Assembly (NCBI RefSeq): GCF_002954405.1
Contig: NZ_MQWC01000004.1
Location: 322,318-386,317 of the forward strand
Direction of reading: 5' to 3'
DNA: 64,000 nt
Source of the DNA: Salinibacter sp. 10B
Lineage (GTDB): Bacteria > Bacteroidota > Rhodothermia > Rhodothermales > Salinibacteraceae
The notes beneath the pieces are model-generated. The model did no database searches and had not been told where the DNA came from. It saw only the letters and a list, made by a program, of their open reading frames with translations. A program made the translations under genes and the position numbers. Positions 16,799 to 24,985 of this stretch are shown in pieces (positions within the stretch are counted from its first letter, which is position 1; each line of letters begins with the position of its first letter).

Positions 16799-17887
16799 AT
16801 GCCTGACCCTGATTCCCAAAATACGAAGGTGCCCACCTCGCCGGGGTCCACTGACAAAATCACTACGACGGAAGATGCTCATCGCGACCCTGAGCGTCTT
16901 CCATACAATGCTCCGGACGATGGGCAAAGTGCGATTACGTCCGACCAAACCCTCGTGCGCCGATGGCTTGCCGAAAAAAGTTCGGGCACGCAGGAAGAGT
17001 ATGCGCGCGACCTTGAGCGATTCGTAGACTTTGTCGACCTGCCACTTCGGTACGTCACGCTCGGCCATCTCCAGGAGTACCGGGAGCATCTTGCAGATCA
17101 GGGATATGCTCCCTCCACCCAAAAACGAAAGCTTTCGTCAATCAAGAGCATCTTTACGTTTGGTACGAAGCTCCGATATTTTGCTCATAACGTAGGAGCT
17201 GCTCTTTCGACTCCGCAGGCTCGAGAAAAACGGGCAGAGCGAATCCTCTCCGAGGCGGACCTGTGGGCGATCCTTCGTGATGAGAAAGACCTTCGCAATC
17301 ACGTTCTGCTTCGGCTGTTTTACGCGTCTGGCGGACGCGTTTCGGATGTTGTAGATCTTCGATGGCGGGATTTAAAGGATCGCCCCGATCTGGAAGGCCC
17401 AGATGGACGCCCGGGTGGACAAATCACATTTTACGGCAAGGGCGACAAAACACGATCCGTGACCTTGTACAGTAAGGTATGGGCACTCATCGTGCGGCTT
17501 CACGAAGAAGAGTCCGAAGATGGGTATGGAGCGGCCGACGATCCCGTCTTTCGCTCTCAAAAAGGTGGAGGGCTTTCTCGAACACAGATCTGGCGAATTG
17601 TGAAGAAGGCAGCGACCCGTGCCAGCGTGAAACTGACAGAAAAGACGCGTTCGGACGGCGTCGTCAAGCGGGATGAAGACGGGAATCCAATTATGACCTC
17701 TCAGGTGTCTCCCCACTGGTTTCGGCATGCTCACGCCTCGCATGCTCTCCAGAAGGGTGCGGATCTGGAACTAGTACGTGAGACCCTTGGACATGAGAGC
17801 ATCGAGACCACCAAAACCTATCTCCACGCTCACCCCGGCAAGTCGTCCTCCTATTATGTGGACGATGCTCCAGACTATGATGGGTAA
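16799..17887 (+). CDS. Tyrosine recombinase/integrase, complete active site
   Basis: A 362-residue tyrosine recombinase. The N-terminal 45 residues are a polar extension; the core-binding domain covers about 48-140 (TQEEYARDLERFVDF, STQKRKLSSIKSIFTFG). The catalytic domain carries Arg180 (GGRVSDVVDLRW), the beta-hairpin lysine region GKGDKTR (214-217), His306 and Arg309 (SPHWFRHAHASHAL), His332 (LGHESIETT) and nucleophile Tyr341 (KTYLH). An insertion of about 20 residues (VKLTEKTRSDGVVKRDEDGN) precedes box II. It follows another recombinase and a perfect 11-6-11 repeat. No tRNA or att-type direct repeat was seen beside it, so a resident inversion or resolution role is as plausible as integration. 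Confidence 0.92.
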   Translation: MPDPDSQNTKVPTSPGSTDKITTTEDAHRDPERLPYNAPDDGQSAITSDQTLVRRWLAEKSSGTQEEYARDLERFVDFVDLPLRYVTLGHLQEYREHLADQGYAPSTQKRKLSSIKSIFTFGTKLRYFAHNVGAALSTPQAREKRAERILSEADLWAILRDEKDLRNHVLLRLFYASGGRVSDVVDLRWRDLKDRPDLEGPDGRPGGQITFYGKGDKTRSVTLYSKVWALIVRLHEEESEDGYGAADDPVFRSQKGGGLSRTQIWRIVKKAATRASVKLTEKTRSDGVVKRDEDGNPIMTSQVSPHWFRHAHASHALQKGADLELVRETLGHESIETTKTYLHAHPGKSSSYYVDDAPDYDG

Positions 17888-17894
17888 GATCGAC

Positions 17895-18815
17895 TCACTT
17901 CTTCTTTGCTAATACATCCATTTGGTGAGCGATATATATGAGCTCACGATGATCGATTTGCTGACGCCGGGTCTCGATCCAGCGTCGAAAATCATTCGAA
18001 TCGATTTCTGAATGACCAGATAGCTCTTCTTCAATAAAGTGTATAATATGATGCAAAAAATAAGCCTCTTCACTTGGGTATGCGTTGCCTCGTGGAAACA
18101 CGACCCAGTCCGAAGATCCGGCCGATAGCACCTCATTATCCATTTGGCGGAGAGTTGTAAGCAGTCGACGACCCGTATAGGCGCGAGGTCCTTCCTCGCT
18201 GCTGTCGGGCGTCATGCTATTATGGTAGAGTCGCTCGATTTTCTCGTCGAGTTGGGGGGAAACCACAGGTTCAAATCCGGTGACTCCATCGAAGTGAATT
18301 GGCAAATACCAGAGCCCCCTGGGTGTCAGTAGTGGACGAAGAGACGACAATATATTCGACAAGTCAAAAAGGTCGAGGACAGCTTGAGCAATGACGACAT
18401 CGAATAAGGCTATCTTAGAATCCTCTGCGTACCTGTAGATGTCGTCTTTGACGAGCGTGAGTCGGACGTCGAAGTGTGCATCAGACAGGCGAACCCCATC
18501 CTCCGTCGAGGAGATCTGGTATCCCTGCTCCCGCCCCCACTTGGATACGTTTTGACGGGTCGCTTGGATATTGTCCTGTTCCCGATCGACAAGCGTGTAT
18601 CGGAGAGAATGGAACCTAGTCTCGTCGAGCGCCTCAACGACCCGCTCAAAGGTGGCCCCGACGCCCCCTCCCACCTCCAAAATTCGGAGCGATGAAGAAT
18701 CATCAGGAAGAGCCTCCAAAAAGTCGGTCCAGACCTGGCGATTTAACGCCCGGGCGTCAATGGACCGCTTTGCATTGAGGTATCGAGGATATGAATACGA
18801 GTCAGGTTCAATCAC
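17895..18815 (-). CDS. Class I SAM-dependent methyltransferase in pterin-like operon
   Basis: A 306-residue predicted methyltransferase. Motif I is LRILEVGGGVGATFERVVE; LFDVVIAQAVLDLFDL fits motif IV, and a post-core region (HHIIHFIEEELSGH) follows. The GTG start at 18815 is chosen because AAGGAG precedes it by 6 nt and the start overlaps the stop of the PTPS-like gene by 8 bp, a typical coupled junction; a longer frame would overlap that gene by much more. It is the last gene of a four-gene operon. The substrate is unknown; by context it may methylate a GTP-derived heterocycle. Confidence 0.8.
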   Translation of the reverse strand: MIEPDSYSYPRYLNAKRSIDARALNRQVWTDFLEALPDDSSSLRILEVGGGVGATFERVVEALDETRFHSLRYTLVDREQDNIQATRQNVSKWGREQGYQISSTEDGVRLSDAHFDVRLTLVKDDIYRYAEDSKIALFDVVIAQAVLDLFDLSNILSSLRPLLTPRGLWYLPIHFDGVTGFEPVVSPQLDEKIERLYHNSMTPDSSEEGPRAYTGRRLLTTLRQMDNEVLSAGSSDWVVFPRGNAYPSEEAYFLHHIIHFIEEELSGHSEIDSNDFRRWIETRRQQIDHRELIYIAHQMDVLAKKK

Positions 18816-19197
18816 TGTGGACTCCTTCGGTGGAATACGATGCCCAGGCTTCCTCATCCTCCCAAATCCGAACCGTGATTCCGGTTGTTGCGTCGAGAGA
18901 CAAGCGGTCCTGGAGCGAGATACAAACGATTCGAGAGAAGTGTTCGATGCTGGGATTTCGGCCCTCAAACTCTGGGAGATCATTCAGGGTCGAATCTCGA
19001 TAACGGGCAACGATCTGGTCCAGGGCCTCCTCCACGTCAACAATATCAACAAGATATCCATGGTCATTTAGCTCTTTTCCTTTTAGAAGAACTTCGACCC
19101 CAAAATGATGGGAATGCCACTCATTCTCAGGGCCGCAATCAGGAACCGTGAGGTAGTGTTGCGCGACAAAGTCGCGATGTACACGGAGGGTATACAT
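18808..19197 (-). CDS. 6-pyruvoyl-tetrahydropterin synthase/QueD-like protein, altered catalytic dyad
   Basis: A 129-residue T-fold protein of the PTPS/QueD family. The zinc histidines are recognisable: His14 (FVAQHYL) and the HSH at 28-30, with the family Cys at 21. The conserved Asn-Pro and Glu of the substrate pocket appear in RNPSIEHFSR and VRIWEDEEAW. However, the stretch where QueD has the catalytic Asp-His pair (LDHxxLN) reads YRDSTLND here, so the dyad is changed. It lies 6 bp after the dehydrogenase gene and overlaps the methyltransferase start. A canonical QueD reaction is therefore doubtful; a related pterin-type step is inferred. Confidence 0.78.
   Translation of the reverse strand: MYTLRVHRDFVAQHYLTVPDCGPENEWHSHHFGVEVLLKGKELNDHGYLVDIVDVEEALDQIVARYRDSTLNDLPEFEGRNPSIEHFSRIVCISLQDRLSLDATTGITVRIWEDEEAWASYSTEGVHSD
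18822..18827 (-). promoter_or_regulatory. Ribosome binding site that sets the methyltransferase start
   Basis: AAGGAG on the minus strand, inside the end of the PTPS-like gene, lies 6 nt from the GTG start at 18815. Confidence 0.65.
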
Positions 19198-19203
19198 AAT
19201 GTG

Positions 19204-20256
19204 CTATTTATACCGAAAAACAGGCTGTAATATTTTTTGCTCTTTCATATCCAGTCGGCGATATATTGATGGGGCCTCTTCCACTGGACGTGATTCTGTG
19301 ACGAGATCTCCGGGCTGAAGAGAGGCCAGAACATTCAAAACAACAGACATGCGGCGACTCTTTGTCCACCGTCCCTGATAGTTGGGATCTACGGTACTGA
19401 CCTGGCTAGACTTCAACTGGATGCGCGAGCGATGAAATCGGCCGCCGAGTTGAAGTGAAGCGTCTTTTTTTCCATACCAGGACCCGATGACGACCCGGCC
19501 ATCGAAGCCTGTGACTGAGATTGCGTCATCTAGTACGGAAGGGGTCCCCGTGAGCTCATAGACGAGATCGGCCCCTTCGAAGTCGTTGTTTTCAATCTGC
19601 GAGGCACTCGCGGAGACGTTAAGCACATCAAGCAAGAGATCCCAGTCCTCCGCTGGATCAAACGAGCGGTCTGCCCCCCACTCCGCTGACAAGCGACGAC
19701 GGGCCGAGAGGGGCTCGATTGTGTAGCATGCAACTGGATGACGGCTCAAAAGAGCTGTTGTGAGAAGTCCTACTACGCCTTGTCCAAAAACAGCAACTCG
19801 TTCTCCCATCATGGGACGGCCGTCCATCACGAGGTTAACGGCCGTTTCAACATTCGGAATCATGGCTCCGTCCGCTACCGACACCTCTTCTGGTAGAGGG
19901 ATGAGTTGCGCCGGCGTCGTAATGAAATGTGATGTATGCGGCTGGAAAGCAAACACACGCTGGCCCGTCCACCGATGAGCAACTCCCGTCCCACACTTTT
20001 CCACCCGTCCAACGGCCGAGTAGCCGTAGGTGAGCGGGAATTCCAAGTCTCCAGAAAGTGAGTCAATCTCCGTATCGGCTTGCAGAGTAGAAGGAGCATC
20101 CCCCTGATAAAGTAGACGTTCAGTCCCCGGACTCACGGCCGTCATCAGGGTGCGAACGCGCACTTCCCCGGCGCCCGGATCGGGAACCGAATCTGACACG
20201 ACCTCAACCGTGCGTGGGGCCTGGAACGTAACCGTGCGGCGACTGCCCTCACTCAT
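19204..20256 (-). CDS. MDR-superfamily (zinc-type) dehydrogenase in pterin-like operon
   Basis: A 350-residue medium-chain dehydrogenase/reductase. The N-terminal GroES-like domain shows VSPGTERLLYQGDAP and LTYGYSAVGRV; the Rossmann motif is VAVFGQGVVGLLTTALL. The pattern SPGTE...YGYSAVG resembles the BchC-like branch and lacks the usual GHE catalytic-zinc signature of alcohol dehydrogenases. It follows the RibA-RibD fusion by 47 bp and precedes the PTPS-like gene by 6 bp. It presumably oxidises or reduces a side chain of the pathway intermediate. Substrate not known. Confidence 0.82.
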   Translation of the reverse strand: MSEGSRRTVTFQAPRTVEVVSDSVPDPGAGEVRVRTLMTAVSPGTERLLYQGDAPSTLQADTEIDSLSGDLEFPLTYGYSAVGRVEKCGTGVAHRWTGQRVFAFQPHTSHFITTPAQLIPLPEEVSVADGAMIPNVETAVNLVMDGRPMMGERVAVFGQGVVGLLTTALLSRHPVACYTIEPLSARRRLSAEWGADRSFDPAEDWDLLLDVLNVSASASQIENNDFEGADLVYELTGTPSVLDDAISVTGFDGRVVIGSWYGKKDASLQLGGRFHRSRIQLKSSQVSTVDPNYQGRWTKSRRMSVVLNVLASLQPGDLVTESRPVEEAPSIYRRLDMKEQKILQPVFRYK

Positions 20257-20303
20257 AACGCATACACCAAACTACAGAGGAGATCAACGACTCCCATTAC
20301 GGC

Positions 20304-21656
20304 TTATTCGGGCCACACCGGCATGCCCTCAAGCACAAGATCCTTTCCCAACCATCGGTACCGAACGTGGTCAAGCTCCGGAAACGAAGAGGCCTCCGCG
20401 TCGTCAGTGTCGGAAGCGAGAGTCGAAAGTGCCCTCTGACCGCCCACAAACATTGGCGCGACAGTCAAGATAAGATGGTCGACCATCTGTTGGCGCATGA
20501 AGCTGGAGATCACCTCTGTCCCCCCTTCAACCATAACACTCTCCACGCCCCGTTCAGCAAGATCTTCCATGAGTGGATCGAGACAAATCCCCCGGGGATC
20601 ACACGAGAGACGAACCACAGTCGCTCCCTCCGCTTCGAGAGCGTGCTTACGGTCATCCGGTGCTTTGTCATTGGTGGCTATGATCGGCTTTGGGCCCTCC
20701 CGGGAAAGCAGACGCGCATCCGTTGGGAATCGCAACTGCGAGTCGAGTACAACTGGGGTCGGATGCTTCCCAGACGAGTGCCGAACATTCAAACGAGGAT
20801 CATCGGACAGAACCGTGCCGATACCGACCAGAATTGCGTCGTGTGTCGCGCGGAGTTGGTGCGTGAACGACATCGACTCGGATCCGCTAATCGCCAAGGG
20901 GGATCCGTCGTCCGTAGCAATTGACCCATCCAGACTCTGGGCGTATGTAAGCGTGACGAAGGGGCGACCCGTCGTTTGAAAGTGCTCCGTCGCCCGTTGC
21001 TGTAGGGCCTGCACGTCCGTTCCATGTGCGTTATCCCGCTTGCCGTCGTGGAGCGGACCGAGTTCCAGAAGATGCCGCATTCGGTCCACCTTCGTCTGGA
21101 GGTACTCGGTGTTATGTTGATTCAGATGCGGCTGCAGGGGAACGCGATCGGAGACGTCAATTCCATGTGCCTCAAGGCTCTCAATCTTTTCCGGGTTATT
21201 GGTCAAGAGTCGAATCGACGGGATTTCGAGATCCTGGAGAATGTGGGCACCGATCGAATAATCGCGCTCATCGGCCCCATGGCCCAGCAATCGATTGGCC
21301 TCGACCGTGTCGTATCCTTCATCTTGAAGGTCGTATGCCCGAAGCTTATTAAGAAGTCCGATGCCCCGTCCCTCCTGGCGGAGGTATAAAAGCACCCCGC
21401 CTCCCTCCTCCGCAATGCGTCGCATCGACGCATTCAGTTGTTCGCCGCAGTCACAGCGGAGAGATCCCAGCACGTCTCCTGTGAAGCACTCAGAATGGAC
21501 GCGGACGAGAACATTCTCTTGTCCTTCGACCTCCCCATAAATGAGCGCGAGGTGATCTTTATCGTCGGCACTGTTTTCGTACAGTGACAGCGTAAATTCC
21601 CCATCGATGGTGGGAATCCGGGTGCTCGTCAACCGGTGAACAGACAACGTTTCCAT
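20304..21656 (-). CDS. GTP cyclohydrolase II fused to a RibD C-terminal (pyrimidine reductase) domain
   Basis: A two-domain protein of 450 residues from ATG 21656. The first domain (about 1-200) is GTP cyclohydrolase II: the zinc cysteines in CFTGDVLGSLRCDCGEQL, the GTP loop LRQEGRGIGLLNKLRAY, and LLTNNPEKIESL are intact, so it should make the diamino-ribosylaminopyrimidinone from GTP. The second (about 230-450) is RibD_C-like: TLTYAQSLDGSIATDDG, DAILVGIGTVLSDDPRLNVR, VESVMVEGGTEVISSF and VAPMFVGGQRAL. No DHBP-synthase and no RibD deaminase domain is present, which is unusual for a riboflavin enzyme. It leads the operon with the MDR, PTPS-like and methyltransferase genes. A longer upstream frame has no family match. 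Confidence 0.88.
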   Translation of the reverse strand: METLSVHRLTSTRIPTIDGEFTLSLYENSADDKDHLALIYGEVEGQENVLVRVHSECFTGDVLGSLRCDCGEQLNASMRRIAEEGGGVLLYLRQEGRGIGLLNKLRAYDLQDEGYDTVEANRLLGHGADERDYSIGAHILQDLEIPSIRLLTNNPEKIESLEAHGIDVSDRVPLQPHLNQHNTEYLQTKVDRMRHLLELGPLHDGKRDNAHGTDVQALQQRATEHFQTTGRPFVTLTYAQSLDGSIATDDGSPLAISGSESMSFTHQLRATHDAILVGIGTVLSDDPRLNVRHSSGKHPTPVVLDSQLRFPTDARLLSREGPKPIIATNDKAPDDRKHALEAEGATVVRLSCDPRGICLDPLMEDLAERGVESVMVEGGTEVISSFMRQQMVDHLILTVAPMFVGGQRALSTLASDTDDAEASSFPELDHVRYRWLGKDLVLEGMPVWPE

Positions 21657-21859
21657 GAGGGGACGGCCGTGTGCTTGAGAACCGTAACGTCTCCCACAAT
21701 TTTGGGGGACTGAAGGGACAGCGCTCAATGTGAGAACACTGTTGCTTGTTTCTACTGGGCGTGCCCCAGAAGGGTTTGTTTCTGAACCGTCCATTTTCGA
21801 GTTTAGAGAAAGCAATAACAGCATCCTGGAGGGTCATAGCACTGCGGCGATCTCCAAAC

Positions 21860-21875
21860 GGGAAAACGTTTCGCC
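21860..21875. promoter_or_regulatory. LacI-family operator-like palindrome
   Basis: GGGAAAACGTTTCGCC contains a perfect AAACGTTT core and further symmetric G/C positions, like CG-centred LacI/PurR operators. It lies about 65 bp upstream of the ThiD-like gene, whose operon encodes a LacI-type regulator, and 200 bp upstream of the divergent RibA-RibD gene. Confidence 0.4.
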
Positions 21876-21938
21876 CCCCCCAAGGGTATAGCTGTTCTCC
21901 GGTTGTTTTCTTTCCCAGTGGATTTTGAATACCATAGA

Positions 21939-22808
21939 ATGAGCTTCCACCCCATCGTTGTCGGAGCGCTCTACCCTGGTATCACTCGTGGGTTGAGTGC
22001 AGATCTTCTCGTCTCACAAGCGCTTGGCGGTCAGGGGCTTCCGGTATGCACGGCACACGTCGTGGCTGGCCGAGGTGTCGTGACCGACGTACTGAATGTG
22101 CCGACGGATACGGTCTCTGCACAGCTCGAGCATCTTGCCAATACAGAATCGCCAACCGCCGCGAAAGTCGGGATTGTGGGTGATGCCCCGACGGTTGAGA
22201 CTACCTTTGATCATTTGGAAACGCTAGACGGTCCGGTGCTTCTTGATCTCACCCTGAGCGGGCCGAGTGGGGAAGACGTTCTCGGGCAGCGGGGATTGGA
22301 AGCCCTCGTCAACCATCTCCACGCCCCGGATCTCGTTACGCTTCGAAAGACCGATGCATCGCTCGTCGCAGGAATGGAAATTCCCAGTCTCGACGACGCT
22401 CAGGTGGCTGTCCAACGTATTGCCCAGCAGGGTGCCGACCGCGTCCTCCTGCGGTGTGGTCAGCTCTCCACACACCACTTCGACACGAAGTCGGAGCCGC
22501 CCGAATACGCTGTTGACTTATACTATGATGGCGACGATATTGCTCTATTCGAAGCCCCGTTTCTGGATCATTTGGGTTCGCTCCACGGCGCCTCAAGTGG
22601 ATTGACCCTCTCCCTGCTTCAAATGCTTCAGGAGAAGACCTCGTTGTCCGAGGCGCTTCAGAAAGCAAAGGGACAAGTAACGGAAGCGCTTCGAGCGGCT
22701 CAGGATGTAGACGAGCCGTCCCAGCCCCAAGCCTTCTTTGATGCATTTCATCCGCACTACGAACTGCCGACGCCGAAGACGGATGAGGATGAGGCGGTGA
22801 ACTCCTGA
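21939..22808 (+). CDS. Divergent ThiD-like (HMP-P kinase family) protein
   Basis: The 289 residues from ATG 21939 align by pattern with hydroxymethylpyrimidine/phosphomethylpyrimidine kinase: ITRGLSADLLVSQALGGQGLP corresponds to the DSSGGAGIQADLKT region, AQLEHLANTESPTAAKVGIVG to the KiGM segment, and GADRVLLRCG to the strand before the kinase loop. The usual GTGC anion hole reads HGASSGLTLSLLQ, and the N-terminal substrate loop is also altered. Kinase activity is doubtful. It lies 59 bp upstream of a LacI regulator and diverges from the RibA-RibD operon. Confidence 0.62.
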   Translation: MSFHPIVVGALYPGITRGLSADLLVSQALGGQGLPVCTAHVVAGRGVVTDVLNVPTDTVSAQLEHLANTESPTAAKVGIVGDAPTVETTFDHLETLDGPVLLDLTLSGPSGEDVLGQRGLEALVNHLHAPDLVTLRKTDASLVAGMEIPSLDDAQVAVQRIAQQGADRVLLRCGQLSTHHFDTKSEPPEYAVDLYYDGDDIALFEAPFLDHLGSLHGASSGLTLSLLQMLQEKTSLSEALQKAKGQVTEALRAAQDVDEPSQPQAFFDAFHPHYELPTPKTDEDEAVNS

Positions 22809-22867
22809 ATCGATTTGCCTCCTTCCTTCCCCGTACGCGCGATTCTTTCAGACTTGCATCCATTCCT

Positions 22868-23905
22868 ATGCCCCAAGACGAGCGGGATCAGGATAAGACC
22901 ACAATTTACGATGTAGCCGAGCACGCCGGGGTCGCAATTTCGACCGTGTCTCGAGTGCTTAACAACTCTCAGGATGTCTCGGATGCAACCCGAGAGAAGG
23001 TGATGAAAGCCATCCGAGAACTTCAGTTTCGCCCGAACCGAACAGCCAAATCTCTCGCCCAGCGGGCGACGCGCACCATTGCCGTGGCGGTCCCAACGTT
23101 CACCACCCCCTTTCACAACGAGTTTCTGAAGGGCGTTCGGGACCGGTTGGATGATGCCGATATCGACCTGCTTCTTTGCGATCTGGATTGGGAGGCCCCA
23201 CGGGCAACGCTGTTGAATTTCCTCGAACGAGGAGCAATGGATGGGCTGATTGTCGCAGGCCTTCCCATCAACGAGGAAACGGCCGAGGATCTCCTTACGC
23301 TCGGTGCCCCAGTGGTTCTGATTGGAAGCTCGTGGCCTCCGCTCGACTCCTTCTACTGGGACGAAGAGCCCGGGGCTCGCCTCGCGGTGAATCACCTGAT
23401 CGAGCAGGGACATACGCGGATCGGGATGATTACAACCCCTCATGATAACCGCCTTCGGAATGCTCGTGTGAATGGATACAAGCAGGCCCTCGAACAGGCT
23501 GGCATCGAGTACGATGAACGTCTCGTCGTGCACGGACAAACCCGAAAACACGACGGGTTTAGTGAAGAGTCTGGGTACGAAGCTATGACAGAACTGCTTT
23601 CCCTCGACGAGCCGGTGACGGCCGTCTTTGCGAGCAGCGACGTCCAGGCCATTGGGGCCTGGCAGGCAATCCGCAAGGCGGGCTACGAAGTGCCCGACGA
23701 CTTCAGCCTCGTAGGATATGATGACATCAAGGTGAGCCGCTTTATTGGCCTCACCAGCGTTGCGCAAAACATGCACTATGTCGGGGAACGTGCGACCGAC
23801 GTTCTGCTGAACCGCCTGGACAACACCGGCTCCGACGAACCGGTTTCCGAACTGGTCGAACCAGAACTGAAGGTTCGAAAATCGAGCCAACGCCCCGACG
23901 ACTAA
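22868..23905 (+). CDS. LacI-family transcriptional regulator
   Basis: A DNA-binding repressor of 345 residues. The HTH is at about 12-35 (TIYDVAEHAGVAISTVSRVLNN), with hinge helix RTAKSLAQ and a periplasmic-binding-like ligand domain (IAVAVPTFTTPFHNEFLKGV to the C-terminus), including VTAVFASSDVQAIGAW and VGYDDIKVSRF. It lies between the ThiD-like gene and purC (45 bp downstream), so control of purine or cofactor genes is possible; the effector is unknown. A CG-centred palindrome at 21860 is a candidate operator. Confidence 0.93.
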   Translation: MPQDERDQDKTTIYDVAEHAGVAISTVSRVLNNSQDVSDATREKVMKAIRELQFRPNRTAKSLAQRATRTIAVAVPTFTTPFHNEFLKGVRDRLDDADIDLLLCDLDWEAPRATLLNFLERGAMDGLIVAGLPINEETAEDLLTLGAPVVLIGSSWPPLDSFYWDEEPGARLAVNHLIEQGHTRIGMITTPHDNRLRNARVNGYKQALEQAGIEYDERLVVHGQTRKHDGFSEESGYEAMTELLSLDEPVTAVFASSDVQAIGAWQAIRKAGYEVPDDFSLVGYDDIKVSRFIGLTSVAQNMHYVGERATDVLLNRLDNTGSDEPVSELVEPELKVRKSSQRPDD

Positions 23906-23950
23906 TTCTCGTCTCTCTTGCACCGCTGTTTTTGACTGACTGCCTTCCTC

Positions 23951-24922
23951 ATGGACCGCGACCTCATTCGTCAGCAACTCGACCATACCCTCACCGCCAC
24001 CCATTTCGACGACTTAGGAACCCGATACCAGGGCAAAGTTCGGGACACCTATCGCCAGGACGACCGGTTGATTCTGGTTACGAGTGATCGAATTTCGGCC
24101 TTCGATCACATTCTCGCCCAAACAATCCCTTTTAAGGGCCAAGTGCTGAATCAAACGGCGGCCTACTTCTTCGATGCAACCGACGACCTCGTGCCGAACC
24201 ACGTGATCGAGGTTCCGGATCCAAACGTGACAATTGCCCGGGCGTGTGAACCGATTCCGATCGAGTTCGTGGTGCGCGGATACCTTGAGGGACACGCCTG
24301 GCGCGAATACGATAGCGGGGCCCGGTCGCTCTGTGGCCAGTCCCTTCCGGATGGGCTTCAGCAGAGCGAAAAACTTCCCTCTCCCATTGTGACACCGACC
24401 ACCAAGGCGGAAGAGGGCCACGATCAGGATGTGACCCGAGAAGAGGCCATTGCGAGCACCGACGTTTCTGCGGCTGAATACGACCAGTTGGAAGAGTGGG
24501 CCCTCGCCTTGTTTGATCGAGGAAGCGAAATGGCCGCGGAGCAGGGGCTGCTTCTCGTAGATACCAAGTACGAGTTTGGGCGTGCTTCCGACGGCTCCTT
24601 TGTCTTAATTGACGAGGTACATACACCCGATTCCTCGCGCTACTACTACAAGGACGGGTACGAGGACCGCCTCGAAGACGGCATTCCTCAACAGCAGCTT
24701 TCCAAGGAGTTTGTACGAGAGTGGCTCATGGATCACGACTTTCAGGGACGCGAGGGCGAAGAGATGCCCGACCTTCCCGATGCGTTCCGCGTCAAGGTTG
24801 CGGAGCGATACATTGAACTGTACGAGACCGTGACCGGACTCACGTTCAAGCCGGACCCCCATGAGGATCCCGAGCGTCGCATCCACGAAGCTCTCGGAGC
24901 GTACGTTCAGTCGGCGGAATAG
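23951..24922 (+). CDS. purC: Phosphoribosylaminoimidazole-succinocarboxamide synthase
   Basis: SAICAR synthetase, step 8 of IMP synthesis: ATP-dependent joining of CAIR and aspartate. The 323 residues fit the longer bacterial/yeast-like type. Visible motifs are YQGKVRDTYRQDDRLILVTS (ATP loop), RISAFDHILAQTIPFKGQVL, CEPIPIEFVVRGYLEGHAW, LLVDTKYEFGR and LIDEVHTPDSSRYYYKDGYE. A bidirectional terminator follows. It is downstream of a LacI-type regulator. Confidence 0.97.
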   Translation: MDRDLIRQQLDHTLTATHFDDLGTRYQGKVRDTYRQDDRLILVTSDRISAFDHILAQTIPFKGQVLNQTAAYFFDATDDLVPNHVIEVPDPNVTIARACEPIPIEFVVRGYLEGHAWREYDSGARSLCGQSLPDGLQQSEKLPSPIVTPTTKAEEGHDQDVTREEAIASTDVSAAEYDQLEEWALALFDRGSEMAAEQGLLLVDTKYEFGRASDGSFVLIDEVHTPDSSRYYYKDGYEDRLEDGIPQQQLSKEFVREWLMDHDFQGREGEEMPDLPDAFRVKVAERYIELYETVTGLTFKPDPHEDPERRIHEALGAYVQSAE

Positions 24923-24951
24923 CCCTCTTTTTGCCGCTTTCCTTCTTCAAG

Positions 24952-24982
24952 AAAAGCGCCGTGAAAGCAACGGCGCTTTTTT
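24952..24982. terminator. Bidirectional terminator between purC and the nitrilase gene
   Basis: Stem AAAAGCGCCGT (24952-24962) and ACGGCGCTTTT (24970-24980) is perfect over 11 bp, with A- and T-runs on the two sides. It can serve purC on plus and the convergent nitrilase gene on minus. Confidence 0.9.
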
Positions 24983-24985
24983 ATT

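Noticed and set aside
22757-24004. A 415-codon open frame on the minus strand opposite the LacI gene
   Set aside because: The plus strand encodes an intact LacI regulator with HTH and ligand domain; the antisense translation shows no family features.
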